A stretch of 64,000 bases of DNA from Fidelibacterota bacterium (GCA_004124875.1 SCKJ01000007.1:1-64000); one strand, 5' to 3'. Positions 25,701 through 34,375 are shown, numbered from the stretch's first letter. The notes: generated by a model not told the origin, from the sequence alone. A program made the numbers and translations.

Positions 25701-25956
25701 GCCAGCCGTCCGTCCGCTGAGTGGTTAGCACGGTGTCCAGAGTCAAGCCTATGTCAAATATCCGGATGGAAAAGCGGATGCCACTGATGACTGAGCCGGG
25801 ATTGTCAACGCTCAAGGGAACGGGAAAATAGCCGCTTGAGGCCGTGAATGCGAGGGAGGGCAGGGATAGTTCAACCGGGGACTGCGCGCCGCTGCCAAGC
25901 GCGAGCCCCAGGGCGGCAATACTGACCAACCGCCGCGCACCGGCGGCCATCATCAC
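22798..25956 (-). CDS. Large secreted cohesin-like/FnIII protein with T9SS sorting domain
   Basis: 1052 aa. A signal peptide (MMMAAGARRLVSIAALGLAL, cleavage after GSGAQ) is followed by repeated cohesin-like beta-sandwich blocks near residues 27-160, 165-300, 545-680 and 685-820 (for example MQLTLHLSDNDITLSGA, VMTIAFRVAA). A fibronectin-III-like block lies near 305-405 (GWDAPGKLSTRPALTGFRIY). The C-terminus has the linker DQNMPNPFRDSTTVRFGLP and a FlgD-like fold (GYHLVVWDGRNDARQKVASG, RTLTRKMILMP), typical of T9SS cargo. It is probably a surface adhesin or scaffold. Its ATG overlaps the stop of the trans-sulfuration gene by 4 nt. Confidence 0.85.
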   Translation of the reverse strand: MMMAAGARRLVSIAALGLALGSGAQSPVELSLPSLAFTASSGYFPVPLSVDNPGSVISGIRFSIRIFDIGLTLDTVLTTQRTDGWRIQRASSGSREETAFVMFDPAGRNLVTGSGPVALLMFRGPADASFAGYGKLDLKIATLSDQAGKELPVRTRGATITIGPVASITIGAALGDAGDTVSVDLHIDSPYPLAQVIIDIIMDPNVISLAGTYAGLGLEVDSVAYSPPSQPDGSATYRLTWVAGGTQAADRATTVSLDWAISTDAAGQEVDLLMGDVTLLSRNGRGVVAGSKTAGRISIYPGHLDSPSAVTIDYTSGGDIVVGWDAPGKLSTRPALTGFRIYRSSGGEPAEGWLNVPRRGGVLRYSAIDSAAVSGQRYRYRVAAVYDSDYVSAPTTWSDARFLLPVEVRVVETPWHLGEPLQLPLAMTNDLPISSFGFVLRGLQPLTLARLTATLNRRVPPDWTIALDSLGPGALRVSGRATSKQTLLPGSGRIVTLTVSEPTERRRVGPVEVSRIMLLDAEGEMLPGVGSGGVISPWQPPIATFRIGSGQPVAPGSAGELALYLENDRPVAAMQLTLHLSDNDITLSGATAVGRLPAGTVMHLQPLTAQTWRLVVSSPSHEVIAPGNGPVMTIAFRVAASAEPGDREIEVTGLEVAAAGGVSHHLPGMAGAISVGAIELFVGGAELSVAPSRLVVVPILLAAARPVCSLSLNVGYADDLLELIRVRSSEGWPSAMVDYSAAEGVIKLNIMNTSLPGHSGAPDSTTGRAVAELIFTQKVVAHRDTTLLLPVSDITAIDCDGAAIYSQGVPSLVHLTPPRQGPSHFKAPPPVGGQTHFVTIREATISGAFLEAGDEIALLRAIPGDEGLFVAGAGRVGQDGTASIMARPGMDADPSWNSRQRSPERMIFQGWSRKTGRESLPSSEAVFVLGRGYWGENKGVTIIDRVPLRDRPRPVVVDLPDEAVLDQNMPNPFRDSTTVRFGLPVETEVHLGVYNLLGRQVAALHDGLTGAGYHLVVWDGRNDARQKVASGLLFLQLRADGRTLTRKMILMP

Positions 25957-27131
25957 TTCAGGCCGGAGAGCGCCTGATCAAGGTCGGCCTCCAGGTCCCG
26001 GACATCTTCAATGCCGACCGATAACCTCACCAGTCCATCCGTCAGGCCGAACGACTCGCGCTTCTGTCTGGGAACGGAGCCGTGCGTCATGGTCGCCGGA
26101 TGGTTCACAAGGCTTTCGACCCCGCCAAGACTTTCGGCCAGGGTAAACACTTTTACGCCGCGTGCGAAGCGTCGCGCATTGTCCAGCGATCCGGTCTCAA
26201 TGCTGATTATGCCGCCATACGCCGGACGGCCATCGGGGCTGGTCTGCTGGCGCGTTGCCAAGGCATGCTGCGGGTGGCTCTCCAGTCCCGGATAGAACAC
26301 CTGTTTTACCTCTTGCCTGTCGACCAGAAAACCGGCCAGCCTCAGCGCGTTGGCGTTGTGGCGTTCCATCCGCACACCGAGCGTTTTGAGAGACCGCGAC
26401 GTGAGCCAGCAGTCGAATGGTGAAGGCACGGCGCCCAGCGACTTCTGCGTAAACGCCAAGTCATCGGCCAACTCCTCATTGGAGGTGACCACAATCCCGC
26501 CGATGATATCGCTGTGGCCCGCGAGATACTTTGTGATGCTGTGGTAAACGACATCGATGCCGTGTTCCAGCGGCCGCTGAAAGTATGGTGACATAAACGT
26601 GTTATCGACAATGCTGAGCAGATTTCGCTCGCGGGCAATCTGGGCCACGCCTGCAAGATCAGTGATGGACATCATGGGATTGGAGGGTGTCTCTATCAGG
26701 ATCGCCACAGTGCTCGAAGTGATCGCGCCACGGACGTTATCGAGCCGGGTCGTGTCGATCCAGCTGCAGCCGATGCCAAACCTGTCGAATACCTGAGTGA
26801 GCGCGCGATAAGTGCCGCCGTAAACGTTCTCCGACAGCACCAGGTGGTCACCCGATTTAAAACGGGTAACGATGGCGCTGAAAGCCGCCATGCCCGATGC
26901 AAAGGCCACGCCGCGCGAGGCGCTTTCAAGCGACGCGATGGTCGCCTCCAGATTCTGGCGCGTCGGGTTGGCGGCACGGGAGTAGTCGTAGCCTTTGTGG
27001 ACGCCAAAGTCCTCCTGCGCAAATGTGCTGGTCAGGTAAATGGGCGGGACGACGGCGCCGGTGGCAGGGTCGGGCTCCTGCCCCACATGCATGGCCCTGG
27101 TGTCAAAGCGGTGGTCTATTTTCCGTGGCAT
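25953..27131 (-). CDS. Cys/Met metabolism PLP enzyme (cystathionine gamma-synthase/lyase family)
   Basis: 392 aa. Clear trans-sulfuration family traits are YSRAANPTRQNLEATIASLE, SGMAAFSAI, ENVYGGTYRALTQVF, the SIVDNTFMSPYFQRPLEHG Asp, and YHSITKYLAGHSDIIGG with the PLP Lys. The C-terminal block (LAESLGGVESLVNHPATMTH) carries the substrate Arg/Ser region. It may synthesise or split cystathionine; the specific reaction cannot be told from sequence. The gene overlaps secA by 16 nt and the next gene by 4 nt, so the three are translated as one unit, an uncommon combination. Confidence 0.9.
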   Translation of the reverse strand: MPRKIDHRFDTRAMHVGQEPDPATGAVVPPIYLTSTFAQEDFGVHKGYDYSRAANPTRQNLEATIASLESASRGVAFASGMAAFSAIVTRFKSGDHLVLSENVYGGTYRALTQVFDRFGIGCSWIDTTRLDNVRGAITSSTVAILIETPSNPMMSITDLAGVAQIARERNLLSIVDNTFMSPYFQRPLEHGIDVVYHSITKYLAGHSDIIGGIVVTSNEELADDLAFTQKSLGAVPSPFDCWLTSRSLKTLGVRMERHNANALRLAGFLVDRQEVKQVFYPGLESHPQHALATRQQTSPDGRPAYGGIISIETGSLDNARRFARGVKVFTLAESLGGVESLVNHPATMTHGSVPRQKRESFGLTDGLVRLSVGIEDVRDLEADLDQALSGLK

Positions 27132-30100
27132 TTTTTGTACTTCTTACCGCTGCCACAGGGACACGGATCGTTGCGTCCCACTTTTTCGCCCACCTGTACC
27201 GGCCGCCGCTGCGCTGGGGCCACGGCGCCCCCCATCGGTCCGGGCAGGATGCCTGGGGCAACTCCAGCCGGGGCGGCCTGCTGCGGCATCGCCTGCTGGG
27301 GTTGAGGCGCAAACCCCAAATTGGAGGTCTCCTCATGGGAGGTGCGCAGTTGCCGGGCCATGCGCTGGGCGCGCAGCTGCGTATCATCCAGTCCGGAAAT
27401 CCTTACCCTGAACAACCGGCTGAGCGTGTCCGAATTTATGTCGTCCAGCATTTCGACAAACATATCGAAGGCTTCCGCCTTATACTCGAGCAACGGATTT
27501 TTCTGGCCGTAGGCACGTAGATTGATGCCCTCCCGCAAATGATCAAGATTAGCCAGATGCTGCTGCCACTTTTCATCAATGGTCCGTAGCATGACGTAAC
27601 GTTCAAACCGGGAGAAGGCCTCGGGGTCCGCAAGGGAGCGCTTCAGGTGGTAGTGGTCCATGGCCTGCGACAATACGGCTGCTTTCAAGTCGTCATTTTC
27701 AAGGTGGCCATTGCCATCGAACTCCAGATCCACCAGTAGAGCCGTGCCAATCTCCCGTTTCAGCAGTTCGGGATCGGCCTGCATATCTCCGTTGTCCGGC
27801 GTCGCGTCTATCTTGGACTCGATAAATTCTTCGAGGGTCTTCTCGATTTCGCCCACCAGATCGGTCCCTTTGAGGGCATAATTGCGGCGGTCATAAATGA
27901 TTTCGCGCTGCTGGTTCATCACATCATCATACTCGAGCAGATGTTTGCGCATGCCGAAATTGCGGGCCTCCACCCGCTTCTGCGCCCGGGCGATCGATTT
28001 GGTAATCAGTCCGTGGGTCAGCACTTCTCCCTCCTCCACGCCCATCCTGTCCATCAGCTTGATAATGCGGTCGCTGCTGAACAGCCGCATCAGGTCATCT
28101 TCCAGGCTGAGGAAAAAGACGGAACTGCCGGCATCCCCCTGCCGGCCTGATCGTCCCCGCAGCTGCAGATCGATACGCCGCGACTCATGGCGTTCGGTGC
28201 CGATTATGTGCAGTCCGCCGGCCTTGGCGACTCCTGCTCCCAACTTGATATCGGTGCCCCGGCCAGCCATGTTGGTGGCGATGGTCACGGCGCTCTTCTG
28301 TCCTGCAAGGACGACAATCTCCGCTTCCCGCTGATGCTGCTTGGCATTGAGCACGTTGTGCGGAATCTTGCGCCGTTTAAGCATGCGCGACAAGGTTTCC
28401 GAAACCTCCACTGAAACCGTGCCCACCAGCGAGGGTTGGCCCTTTTTATACTTGTCCTCAATTTCGTCCAGGATGGCGTTATACTTTTCCCGCTTGGTTT
28501 TAAACACCATGTCATCTTCATCTTTGCGGACAACGGCGACATGCGTGGGTATCACGGTGACTTCCATCTTGTAAATCTGGGCAAACTCAGACGCCTCCGT
28601 TTCGGCGGTACCGGTCATGCCGGACAATTTTTCATACATGCGGAAGTAGTTCTGAATCGTAACCGTGGCAACGGTCTGCGTCTCCTTTTCGATGACGACG
28701 CGCTCCTTGGCCTCCAGGGCTTGGTGCAGGCCATCGCTATAGCGGCGGCCGGGCAGCACGCGGCCGGTAAACTCGTCCACAATGAGCACTTTCCCGTCCT
28801 GCACCACATATTCCACATCTTTTTCAAACAGGGTATAGCCCCTGAGCAGCTGGCTGATGTGGTGGATGGTGTTGCTGCGCTCAGCGTGGAGGTCCTGTAT
28901 CTCTTCCTTTTTCTTCAGCCGCTCCTCATCCGACAGGGAACTGTCCGCTTCCAGTGTGTGGAACGCTTCCCCAATGTCGGGGATGATAAACGCTTCGAGG
29001 TCATCTGGGGCGATAAACTGCCGGCCCATGTCGGTCAAGTCGATGATGTGGCTCTTTTCATCGACAAAGAAGTAAAGCTGCTCGTCAATCTCCGTCAGTT
29101 TTTTGTCCCGCATGTAGTCGTTCTCGACGGAGCGGACCGCCGCCTTTACCCCCGTTTCCTGATACATCTTCATCAGTTTTCTATTTTTGGGCATCCCCCG
29201 GCTGGCAATGAGGAGTTGTGTCGCTGCGGCATATTCTTCCTCCTTCCACTGGGCCTCGGCCTCCGCCACCAGGCGGTTTACCAGATTCGTCTGCTGCCGC
29301 ACAAGTTTTTCGACGCTCGGTTTTAGTTCATCGTAAGTGGTATCAATGGGAGTATCGACCTGGCCGGAGATGATCAATGGGGTCCTGGCCTCGTCAATGA
29401 GCACAGAATCGACCTCATCCACAATGGCGAACATGTGGCCGCGCTGGACCTGATCCTCCGGGGTCACCGACATGTTGTCGCGCAGGTAGTCGAAACCAAA
29501 CTCGTTGTTGGTGCCGTAGGTGATATCGCAGGCGTATTGTTCCCGCCGCTCTGCGGGACTCATGGAGTTGAGAATGCAGCCCACACTCAGGCCCAGGCTC
29601 CGGTAGACCTGACCCATCCACTGGCTATCACGTTGGGCCAGATAATCATTCACGGTAATCAGGTGCACACCACGTCCGGTTAACGAGTTAAGGACCATTG
29701 GCATGGTGGCCACCAGCGTCTTACCCTCACCCGTTTTCATCTCGGCAATGCGCCCCTTGTGCAGCACTATGCCCCCCATCAACTGCACATCAAACGGCAC
29801 CATGTTCCAGATCATCTCCTGGCTTAAAATTTTTAATTCGGATCCCAACAGACGGCGGCAGGCATCCTTTACGATGGCAAACACTTCGGTAAGGCGGCTT
29901 TCCAGGACCGCCTGCTCAGCCTCCTGGAGCATATCATCGAGCTCCTCGCTCTCCAGCGCGATCTCCCGGGCAGCGTCTCGGGCGTCTGTTATTTCCTGCC
30001 GGATCTCGCCCAACCGGGCAATGAGATCATCATCACTCTTGCTTTCCAGCGTGGCGAATATGGCATTGATTTCCTCGACCTGCGGACCGAAGCCGCGGAT

Positions 30101-30148
30101 GTCACGCTCCGATTTTGTGCCGCCAAACAGTTTGGTAAGAATGTTCAT
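27116..30148 (-). CDS. secA: Preprotein translocase ATPase SecA
   Basis: 1010 aa. It drives proteins through SecYEG. It has Walker A MKTGEGKTLVATMP, Walker B IVDEVDSVLIDEART, AERSNTIHHIS in the preprotein-binding region, MAGRGTDI, and QLRGRSGRQGDAGSS (motif VI). The C-terminus has a Pro/Gln-rich linker and a zinc-binding SEC-C end (CPCGSGKKYKKCHGK). The internal insertion near residues 290-370 (about 80 aa, WKEEEYAAATQLL) is common in FCB-group SecAs. It starts at ATG 30148, 9 nt after nusB. It works with the secD-secF pair at 58955-61744. Confidence 0.98.
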   Translation of the reverse strand: MNILTKLFGGTKSERDIRGFGPQVEEINAIFATLESKSDDDLIARLGEIRQEITDARDAAREIALESEELDDMLQEAEQAVLESRLTEVFAIVKDACRRLLGSELKILSQEMIWNMVPFDVQLMGGIVLHKGRIAEMKTGEGKTLVATMPMVLNSLTGRGVHLITVNDYLAQRDSQWMGQVYRSLGLSVGCILNSMSPAERREQYACDITYGTNNEFGFDYLRDNMSVTPEDQVQRGHMFAIVDEVDSVLIDEARTPLIISGQVDTPIDTTYDELKPSVEKLVRQQTNLVNRLVAEAEAQWKEEEYAAATQLLIASRGMPKNRKLMKMYQETGVKAAVRSVENDYMRDKKLTEIDEQLYFFVDEKSHIIDLTDMGRQFIAPDDLEAFIIPDIGEAFHTLEADSSLSDEERLKKKEEIQDLHAERSNTIHHISQLLRGYTLFEKDVEYVVQDGKVLIVDEFTGRVLPGRRYSDGLHQALEAKERVVIEKETQTVATVTIQNYFRMYEKLSGMTGTAETEASEFAQIYKMEVTVIPTHVAVVRKDEDDMVFKTKREKYNAILDEIEDKYKKGQPSLVGTVSVEVSETLSRMLKRRKIPHNVLNAKQHQREAEIVVLAGQKSAVTIATNMAGRGTDIKLGAGVAKAGGLHIIGTERHESRRIDLQLRGRSGRQGDAGSSVFFLSLEDDLMRLFSSDRIIKLMDRMGVEEGEVLTHGLITKSIARAQKRVEARNFGMRKHLLEYDDVMNQQREIIYDRRNYALKGTDLVGEIEKTLEEFIESKIDATPDNGDMQADPELLKREIGTALLVDLEFDGNGHLENDDLKAAVLSQAMDHYHLKRSLADPEAFSRFERYVMLRTIDEKWQQHLANLDHLREGINLRAYGQKNPLLEYKAEAFDMFVEMLDDINSDTLSRLFRVRISGLDDTQLRAQRMARQLRTSHEETSNLGFAPQPQQAMPQQAAPAGVAPGILPGPMGGAVAPAQRRPVQVGEKVGRNDPCPCGSGKKYKKCHGK

Positions 30149-30157
30149 GCCGCCTGC

Positions 30158-30571
30158 CTACGTTTCACCGGGGCCTTTAAAAGTGCCATTGAGGATGTCG
30201 TGATATACTGCATCGAGGATTCCGTTGACAAATCCGGGGCTCTCTTGAGTGGAGTAGATTTTGGCGATTTCGATAGCCTCGCTGATACTCACCTTTTCCG
30301 GAACGTCGTCCATACTAACCATTTCCGTGAGGGCAAGTTCCAGGATTAGTTTGTCGAGGAATGTGACCCTTGAGAGCTCCCAGTTCAGCAGCTTGTCGAT
30401 GATCACGCCATCGGCCCACTCCGCCAGTCTGATGGTCTCCTTCAGCAGCTTCAAGCCGTAGTCCTTCGCCTCTTCCAGCGGTGGATCATTCAGTTCACTT
30501 GCGGCAAAATTCAAGGCTGCCGCAGCTGTGCCACCGCCAATGCGGTATCCGTACAACCCACATAGAGCCAA
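30158..30571 (-). CDS. nusB: Transcription antitermination factor NusB
   Basis: 137 aa from the TTG at 30571. NusB binds boxA RNA with S10 during rRNA transcription. LCGLYGYRIGGG, then TFLDKLILELALTEM, VSISEAIEIAKIYSTQESPGFVNGILD (the conserved C-terminal core) support it. In-frame codons upstream (RRRARQLAL) encode the usual Arg-rich N-terminal helix, but there is no ATG, GTG or TTG before the stop of the upstream gene. The true start may be a rare codon such as the ATC near 30595, or the protein is slightly shortened. It lies between the dehydrogenase and secA. Confidence 0.9.
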   Translation of the reverse strand: MALCGLYGYRIGGGTAAAALNFAASELNDPPLEEAKDYGLKLLKETIRLAEWADGVIIDKLLNWELSRVTFLDKLILELALTEMVSMDDVPEKVSISEAIEIAKIYSTQESPGFVNGILDAVYHDILNGTFKGPGET

Positions 30572-30607
30572 TTGACGGGCTCTGCGCCTGATTTTCCTGG
30601 AGATAAC

Positions 30608-31711
30608 CTACCGTCCCTGCCGTGGCCGTGACGGCGTTGAAGCGAACGATGTTTTCAGTTGCGCCATTCTTCGGATGCGATCTTCAGCCAGCCGGTCGGA
30701 GGCCTCATTGGCCGGAATATCCTCATCCCTGGATAGTTTGAAAATCGCCATCAGCGTTTCGTGGATGCCCTCGGCCTGCTTAAAGGCTCGTTCGCGGTTA
30801 TACCCTTCCAGCTCATTGGCCACGTTAATCAGTCCGCCGGCGTTAATGGCATAGTCCGGGGCATACAGTATATCCCTTTTAAGCAGATCTGCGCCGTGCC
30901 TGGATTTGGCCAGCTGATTGTTGGCAGCACCGGCAACAATCGGGGCCTTGATCCGGGGAATCGTATCATCGTTCAAGGATGCCCCCATGGCACAGGGAGC
31001 GAAAATATCCACATCGAGCTCATAAATGGCCTCCCCATCAACTTGCTTGGCGCCAAACTCTTTTTCCGCGCGGGTCACCGCTTCCGCGTTCACATCGGTG
31101 ACGAACAGTTGCGCCCCTGCGCCGTTAAGATATCTGCACAGGTTATAACCCACATGGCCAACGCCCTGAATGGCGACCTTTCTCCCGTTGAAATCATCGC
31201 TCCCGAATTTTGTGGACAAGGCCGCTTTCATACCGACAAACACGCCAAACGCCGTTACCGGAGAGGGATCCCCTGAGCCTCCCAGCGCCTTTGAAATACC
31301 GGTGACATGCCGTGTCTCGTTGCGCACCCACTCCATATCTTTCACAGTGGTATTCATATCTTCTGCCGTGATATAGCGGCCCCCCAGGCCGTCCACGTAG
31401 CGGCCAAACGCCCTGAACAGAAACTCGTGTTTGTCGGTCTCCGGATTGCCGATGATCACGGCCTTGCCACCCCCCAGGTTGAGTCCGGCAATGGAGGCCT
31501 TGTAGGTCATGCCTCGAGCCAGGCGTAAAACATCGGTGAGCGCTTCCTCGTCGGTAGCATAGTCATAAAACCGGCAGCCCCCCAGGCTGGGACCCAGAGT
31601 CGTATCATGAATGGCGATGATCGCTTTCAGACCAATATCGGGCTGATTGCAGAACACCACCTCCTCATGGTTACGGCGCCCCATCATGCTGAATACATCC
31701 ATACCTGTCAT
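30608..31711 (-). CDS. Leucine/Glu/Phe/Val dehydrogenase family enzyme
   Basis: 367 aa. The catalytic Lys region is GLNLGGGKAVIIG and the NAD-binding Rossmann motif is VAIQGVGHVGYNLCRYL. DTTLGPSLGGCRFYDY and TAEDMNTTVKDMEWV match leucine dehydrogenases, which oxidatively deaminate branched-chain amino acids. Its start overlaps the stop of acyl-CoA dehydrogenase (ATGA). With the thiolase, hydroxyacyl-CoA and acyl-CoA dehydrogenase genes nearby, this suggests a branched-chain amino-acid or fatty-acid catabolic unit. Confidence 0.88.
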   Translation of the reverse strand: MTGMDVFSMMGRRNHEEVVFCNQPDIGLKAIIAIHDTTLGPSLGGCRFYDYATDEEALTDVLRLARGMTYKASIAGLNLGGGKAVIIGNPETDKHEFLFRAFGRYVDGLGGRYITAEDMNTTVKDMEWVRNETRHVTGISKALGGSGDPSPVTAFGVFVGMKAALSTKFGSDDFNGRKVAIQGVGHVGYNLCRYLNGAGAQLFVTDVNAEAVTRAEKEFGAKQVDGEAIYELDVDIFAPCAMGASLNDDTIPRIKAPIVAGAANNQLAKSRHGADLLKRDILYAPDYAINAGGLINVANELEGYNRERAFKQAEGIHETLMAIFKLSRDEDIPANEASDRLAEDRIRRMAQLKTSFASTPSRPRQGR

Positions 31712-32853
31712 CCTTTTTGCATTAATGAGCGGGCAATGACCACTCTCTGGACTTCGGACGTGCCCTCATAAATTTGCGTTATTTTCGCGTCGCGCATCAA
31801 CCGCTCGACCCCGGTCTCCCGCATATAGCCGTAACCCCCATGAATCTGTACGCACTGGGTCGCGGCAGCCATGGCCGTCTCCGACGCCTTGAGTTTGGCC
31901 ATTGCAGCGGCAGGTCCATAAATTTTGCCTGCGTCCTTTAAGCAAGCTGCGTGCCAATTTAATAGCCGCGCAGCCTGTGTGTCGGTAGCCATGTCGGCCA
32001 ACTTGAACTGAATGGCCTGGAAGTCGCCAATCGGTTTGCCAAACTGCTGGCGCTGCGCGGCGTACTGTACAGAGCGGTCCAAAGCCGCCTGCGCGATGCC
32101 GACCGCCTGGGCCGCAATGCCTATGCGCCCGCCATCAAGCACCGTCATGGCAATTTTAAACCCGTCTCCCTCGGCCCCCACACGGTTGGCTACCGGCACT
32201 GGAACTTCATCGAAATATAGTTCGGTCGTGTCGGAAGCGCGAATGCCCAACTTGTCCTCCAGCTTGCCCACGGTAAATCCGTCCAGCCCCTTGTCGACGA
32301 TGAAGCAGGAGATGCCACTGTGGCCCGCATCAGGATCGGTCACTGCCATGAGCATCACCACATCGCTGTGTTTGCCGTTGGATACCCAATTCTTGATACC
32401 GGTGATGCGGTAGAGGTCGCCATCGCGCCGGGCGCGGCACTTCAAGTTTGACGCATCCGATCCGGCATGCGGTTCCGACAGCGAAAAGGCCCCGAGCTTG
32501 ACGCCGGTCGCGAGAGGTTCGAGATATTGCTCCTTCTGGGCCTGGGAGCCGAACTTGTCCAGCAGTCCGCACACCAGAGAATTATTGACGCTTACGACAA
32601 CAGCCGTAGAGGCGTCCGCCTTGGCAATTTCTTCCACAGCAATGGCATAGCTGACCGTGTCCATCCCCGCCCCGCCCCATTCCTGGGGCGTCATGATGCC
32701 CAATATGCCCATCTGACCCAGCAGTTTTACCGCCTCCGCCGGCCAGGTTTTGGTTTCGTCGCGCTCAATGGCGCCCGGAGCCAGCTCAGCTGCGGCAAAC
32801 TCGCGAACGGTCTGCTGCAATATTTTCTGTGTATCGGTTAATTCGAAGTTCAT
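31708..32853 (-). CDS. Acyl-CoA dehydrogenase
   Basis: 381 aa from MNFELTDTQK. FAD enzymes of this family introduce the alpha-beta double bond. FSLSEPHAGSDASNL and the ITGIKNWVSNGKHSDV motif mark the substrate and FAD region, and IYEGTSEVQR holds the catalytic Glu. Length and motifs fit the short-chain/butyryl type. The longer frame to 32928 adds REP-like sequence. It is adjacent to the leucine dehydrogenase, which it overlaps by 4 nt. Confidence 0.93.
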   Translation of the reverse strand: MNFELTDTQKILQQTVREFAAAELAPGAIERDETKTWPAEAVKLLGQMGILGIMTPQEWGGAGMDTVSYAIAVEEIAKADASTAVVVSVNNSLVCGLLDKFGSQAQKEQYLEPLATGVKLGAFSLSEPHAGSDASNLKCRARRDGDLYRITGIKNWVSNGKHSDVVMLMAVTDPDAGHSGISCFIVDKGLDGFTVGKLEDKLGIRASDTTELYFDEVPVPVANRVGAEGDGFKIAMTVLDGGRIGIAAQAVGIAQAALDRSVQYAAQRQQFGKPIGDFQAIQFKLADMATDTQAARLLNWHAACLKDAGKIYGPAAAMAKLKASETAMAAATQCVQIHGGYGYMRETGVERLMRDAKITQIYEGTSEVQRVVIARSLMQKG

Positions 32854-32880
32854 TTTTTCTTTTCCATCATCGTGGGCAAC

Positions 32881-32946
32881 TCGTGGCGATCTTCCCCCAA
32901 GCATGCCATGGGATTGCCACGGCTCCATGCGGAGCCTCGCAATGAC
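32881..32946 (-). repeat. REP-like element, left copy
   Basis: The reverse complement reads GTCATTGCGA, then hairpin GGCTCC-GCAT-GGAGCC, then a GGCAATCC-containing segment. It mirrors the copy at 33304-33370 across the GIY-YIG fragment. Confidence 0.75.
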
Positions 32947-32971
32947 AAGTCAGTAGAAAAATTATACGATA

Positions 32972-33271
32972 TCAATATTCCATGATCCTGTCGCTCAAAT
33001 CTTGCCACTCCGGATTGTCCGCATTAATCAGTTCATCCTTCTTTCTGCGAGTACCTTTTTTAATCTGCTTTTCTCTGGTAATAGCGTCATTGATATATTT
33101 AAACGCTTCAACGTAAACCAACTTATTAAGGCTATAACGTGAAGTAAATGACTTGACATTGGCTTGAGTTTTGTGCTACATGATGCGCCGCGCCAAGGAG
33201 TTGGTCACTCCGGTATAGAGCACTGTATTGTACTGATTTGTCATCATATAAACACAATACTGCCTAGACAT
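32972..33271 (-). pseudogene. GIY-YIG nuclease family protein, disrupted
   Basis: The frame from ATG 33269-33271 reads MSRQYCVYMMTNQYNTVLYT and GVTNSLARRIM, then an in-frame TAG (33176-33178) exactly where relatives have Glu (E-H-K). It continues HKTQANVKSFTSRYSLNKLV, YVEAFKYINDAITREKQIKK to a normal end (NPEWQDLSDRIMEY) at TGA 32972. This is a complete small URI-type GIY-YIG protein of 99 codons with one nonsense change. GIY-YIG proteins are DNA-cleaving and often sit within small mobile units. Inverted REP-like hairpins flank it. Confidence 0.85.
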
Positions 33272-33303
33272 TTGCTTTCTCAAATCGAACCCTCAATTTC
33301 CCC

Positions 33304-33370
33304 GTCATTGCGATCCCGAAACTTCGGGAGGGGCGATCTTTGCCCCGGCCCCATAGAGATTGCCACCCTG
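33304..33370 (+). repeat. REP-like element, right copy
   Basis: GTCATTGCGA is followed by hairpin TCCCGAA-AC-TTCGGGA (33314-33329) and GAGATTGCCACCC. It is in the opposite orientation to the left copy at 32881. Confidence 0.75.
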
Positions 33371-33420
33371 CGACAAGCTCAGGGCAGTCTGTTGCCAGCT
33401 GGGAGACTCGCGAAGACGAG

Positions 33421-34278
33421 TCAAGGGTAAGCATAAAAGCCGCTACCTGTCTTTTTCCCCAACCGGCCATCCGCCACCATTTTCCCAAGCAGTGGACTGG
33501 GCGCGTACTTGTCATCTTTCAGGTCCCGGTGCAGCACCTGCATAATAGCGAGGCACGTATCGAGCCCGATGAGGTCCGCCAACTTCAGCGGTCCCATGGG
33601 GTGCGACATGCCCAGCACCATAATTTCGTCAATGGCCTCGGCCTGCGCGACGCCGGTATCGAGGCAGATGATGGCCTCGTTGATCATGGGCATCAACAGA
33701 CGGTTGGCTACAAATCCAGGGGCGTCATTGACCGTCACCGGCGTCTTGCCCATCGCCCTGGCCAGCGCAGCCACCGTGTTGCGCGTCTCGGCGGAGGTTT
33801 CACTGCCCAGGATCACCTCCACCAGGTCCATGACCGGCACCGGGTTCATAAAGTGCATACCGATGACCTCGCTGGCCCTACCGGTGACTGCGGCCAACGA
33901 GGCAATGGATATGGATGAAGTGTTGGACGCCAGAATGACGCCAGCGCTGCAGATGCGGTCAAGATCGGCGAAAATCTTCCGCTTCAGTCCGGGATTTTCC
34001 GTGGCAGCCTCAATGGCCAGATCGACTGGCGCGGCGGCCTCGAGAGATGTTGCTGTGGAGATGGCCTCGAGGGCGCGATCCGCTTCATCCTGCCCCAGGG
34101 TCCCCTTTTTCACCTGACGGGCCATATTAGCGGCAATGGTATCCAGGGCTTGCCCAAGCCGCGTATCGTCCAGGTCGATAAGCACAACCTGCCTGTGGGA
34201 CAGTGCCAGCACATGCGCGATGCCGTTTCCCATCGTTCCAGCGCCGATAACTGCAATGGTCTCTATGTTATGGGCCAT
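33421..34278 (-). CDS. 3-hydroxybutyryl-CoA (3-hydroxyacyl-CoA) dehydrogenase
   Basis: 285 aa. The NAD motif IAVIGAGTMGNGIAHV is at the N-terminus, SSISIASLA and GMHFMNPVPVMDLVEVI carry the active-site His region, and APGFVANRLLMPMINEAI plus the PMGPLKLADLIGLD block mark the C-terminal substrate domain. This is the usual Hbd-type enzyme of beta-oxidation or butyrate/PHB pathways. The gene is about 100 nt downstream of thiolase, probably in the same unit. Confidence 0.93.
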   Translation of the reverse strand: MAHNIETIAVIGAGTMGNGIAHVLALSHRQVVLIDLDDTRLGQALDTIAANMARQVKKGTLGQDEADRALEAISTATSLEAAAPVDLAIEAATENPGLKRKIFADLDRICSAGVILASNTSSISIASLAAVTGRASEVIGMHFMNPVPVMDLVEVILGSETSAETRNTVAALARAMGKTPVTVNDAPGFVANRLLMPMINEAIICLDTGVAQAEAIDEIMVLGMSHPMGPLKLADLIGLDTCLAIMQVLHRDLKDDKYAPSPLLGKMVADGRLGKKTGSGFYAYP

Positions 34279-34375
34279 CTATATCATCTCAATGAGCTTA
34301 TCCTCAAGCGGCGCAATTTAAGGCCACGGGAATTCAAATGCTGGCGTCATCCCGCCCGTATTTCAGGGACAGCCC

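Noticed and set aside
4885-33178. Amber (TAG) recoding in this organism, because two genes have an in-frame TAG
   Set aside because: Several normal genes stop with TAG (for example at 574, 10221 and 27116), and both affected genes show other signs of decay or mobility. Simple pseudogenes are likelier.
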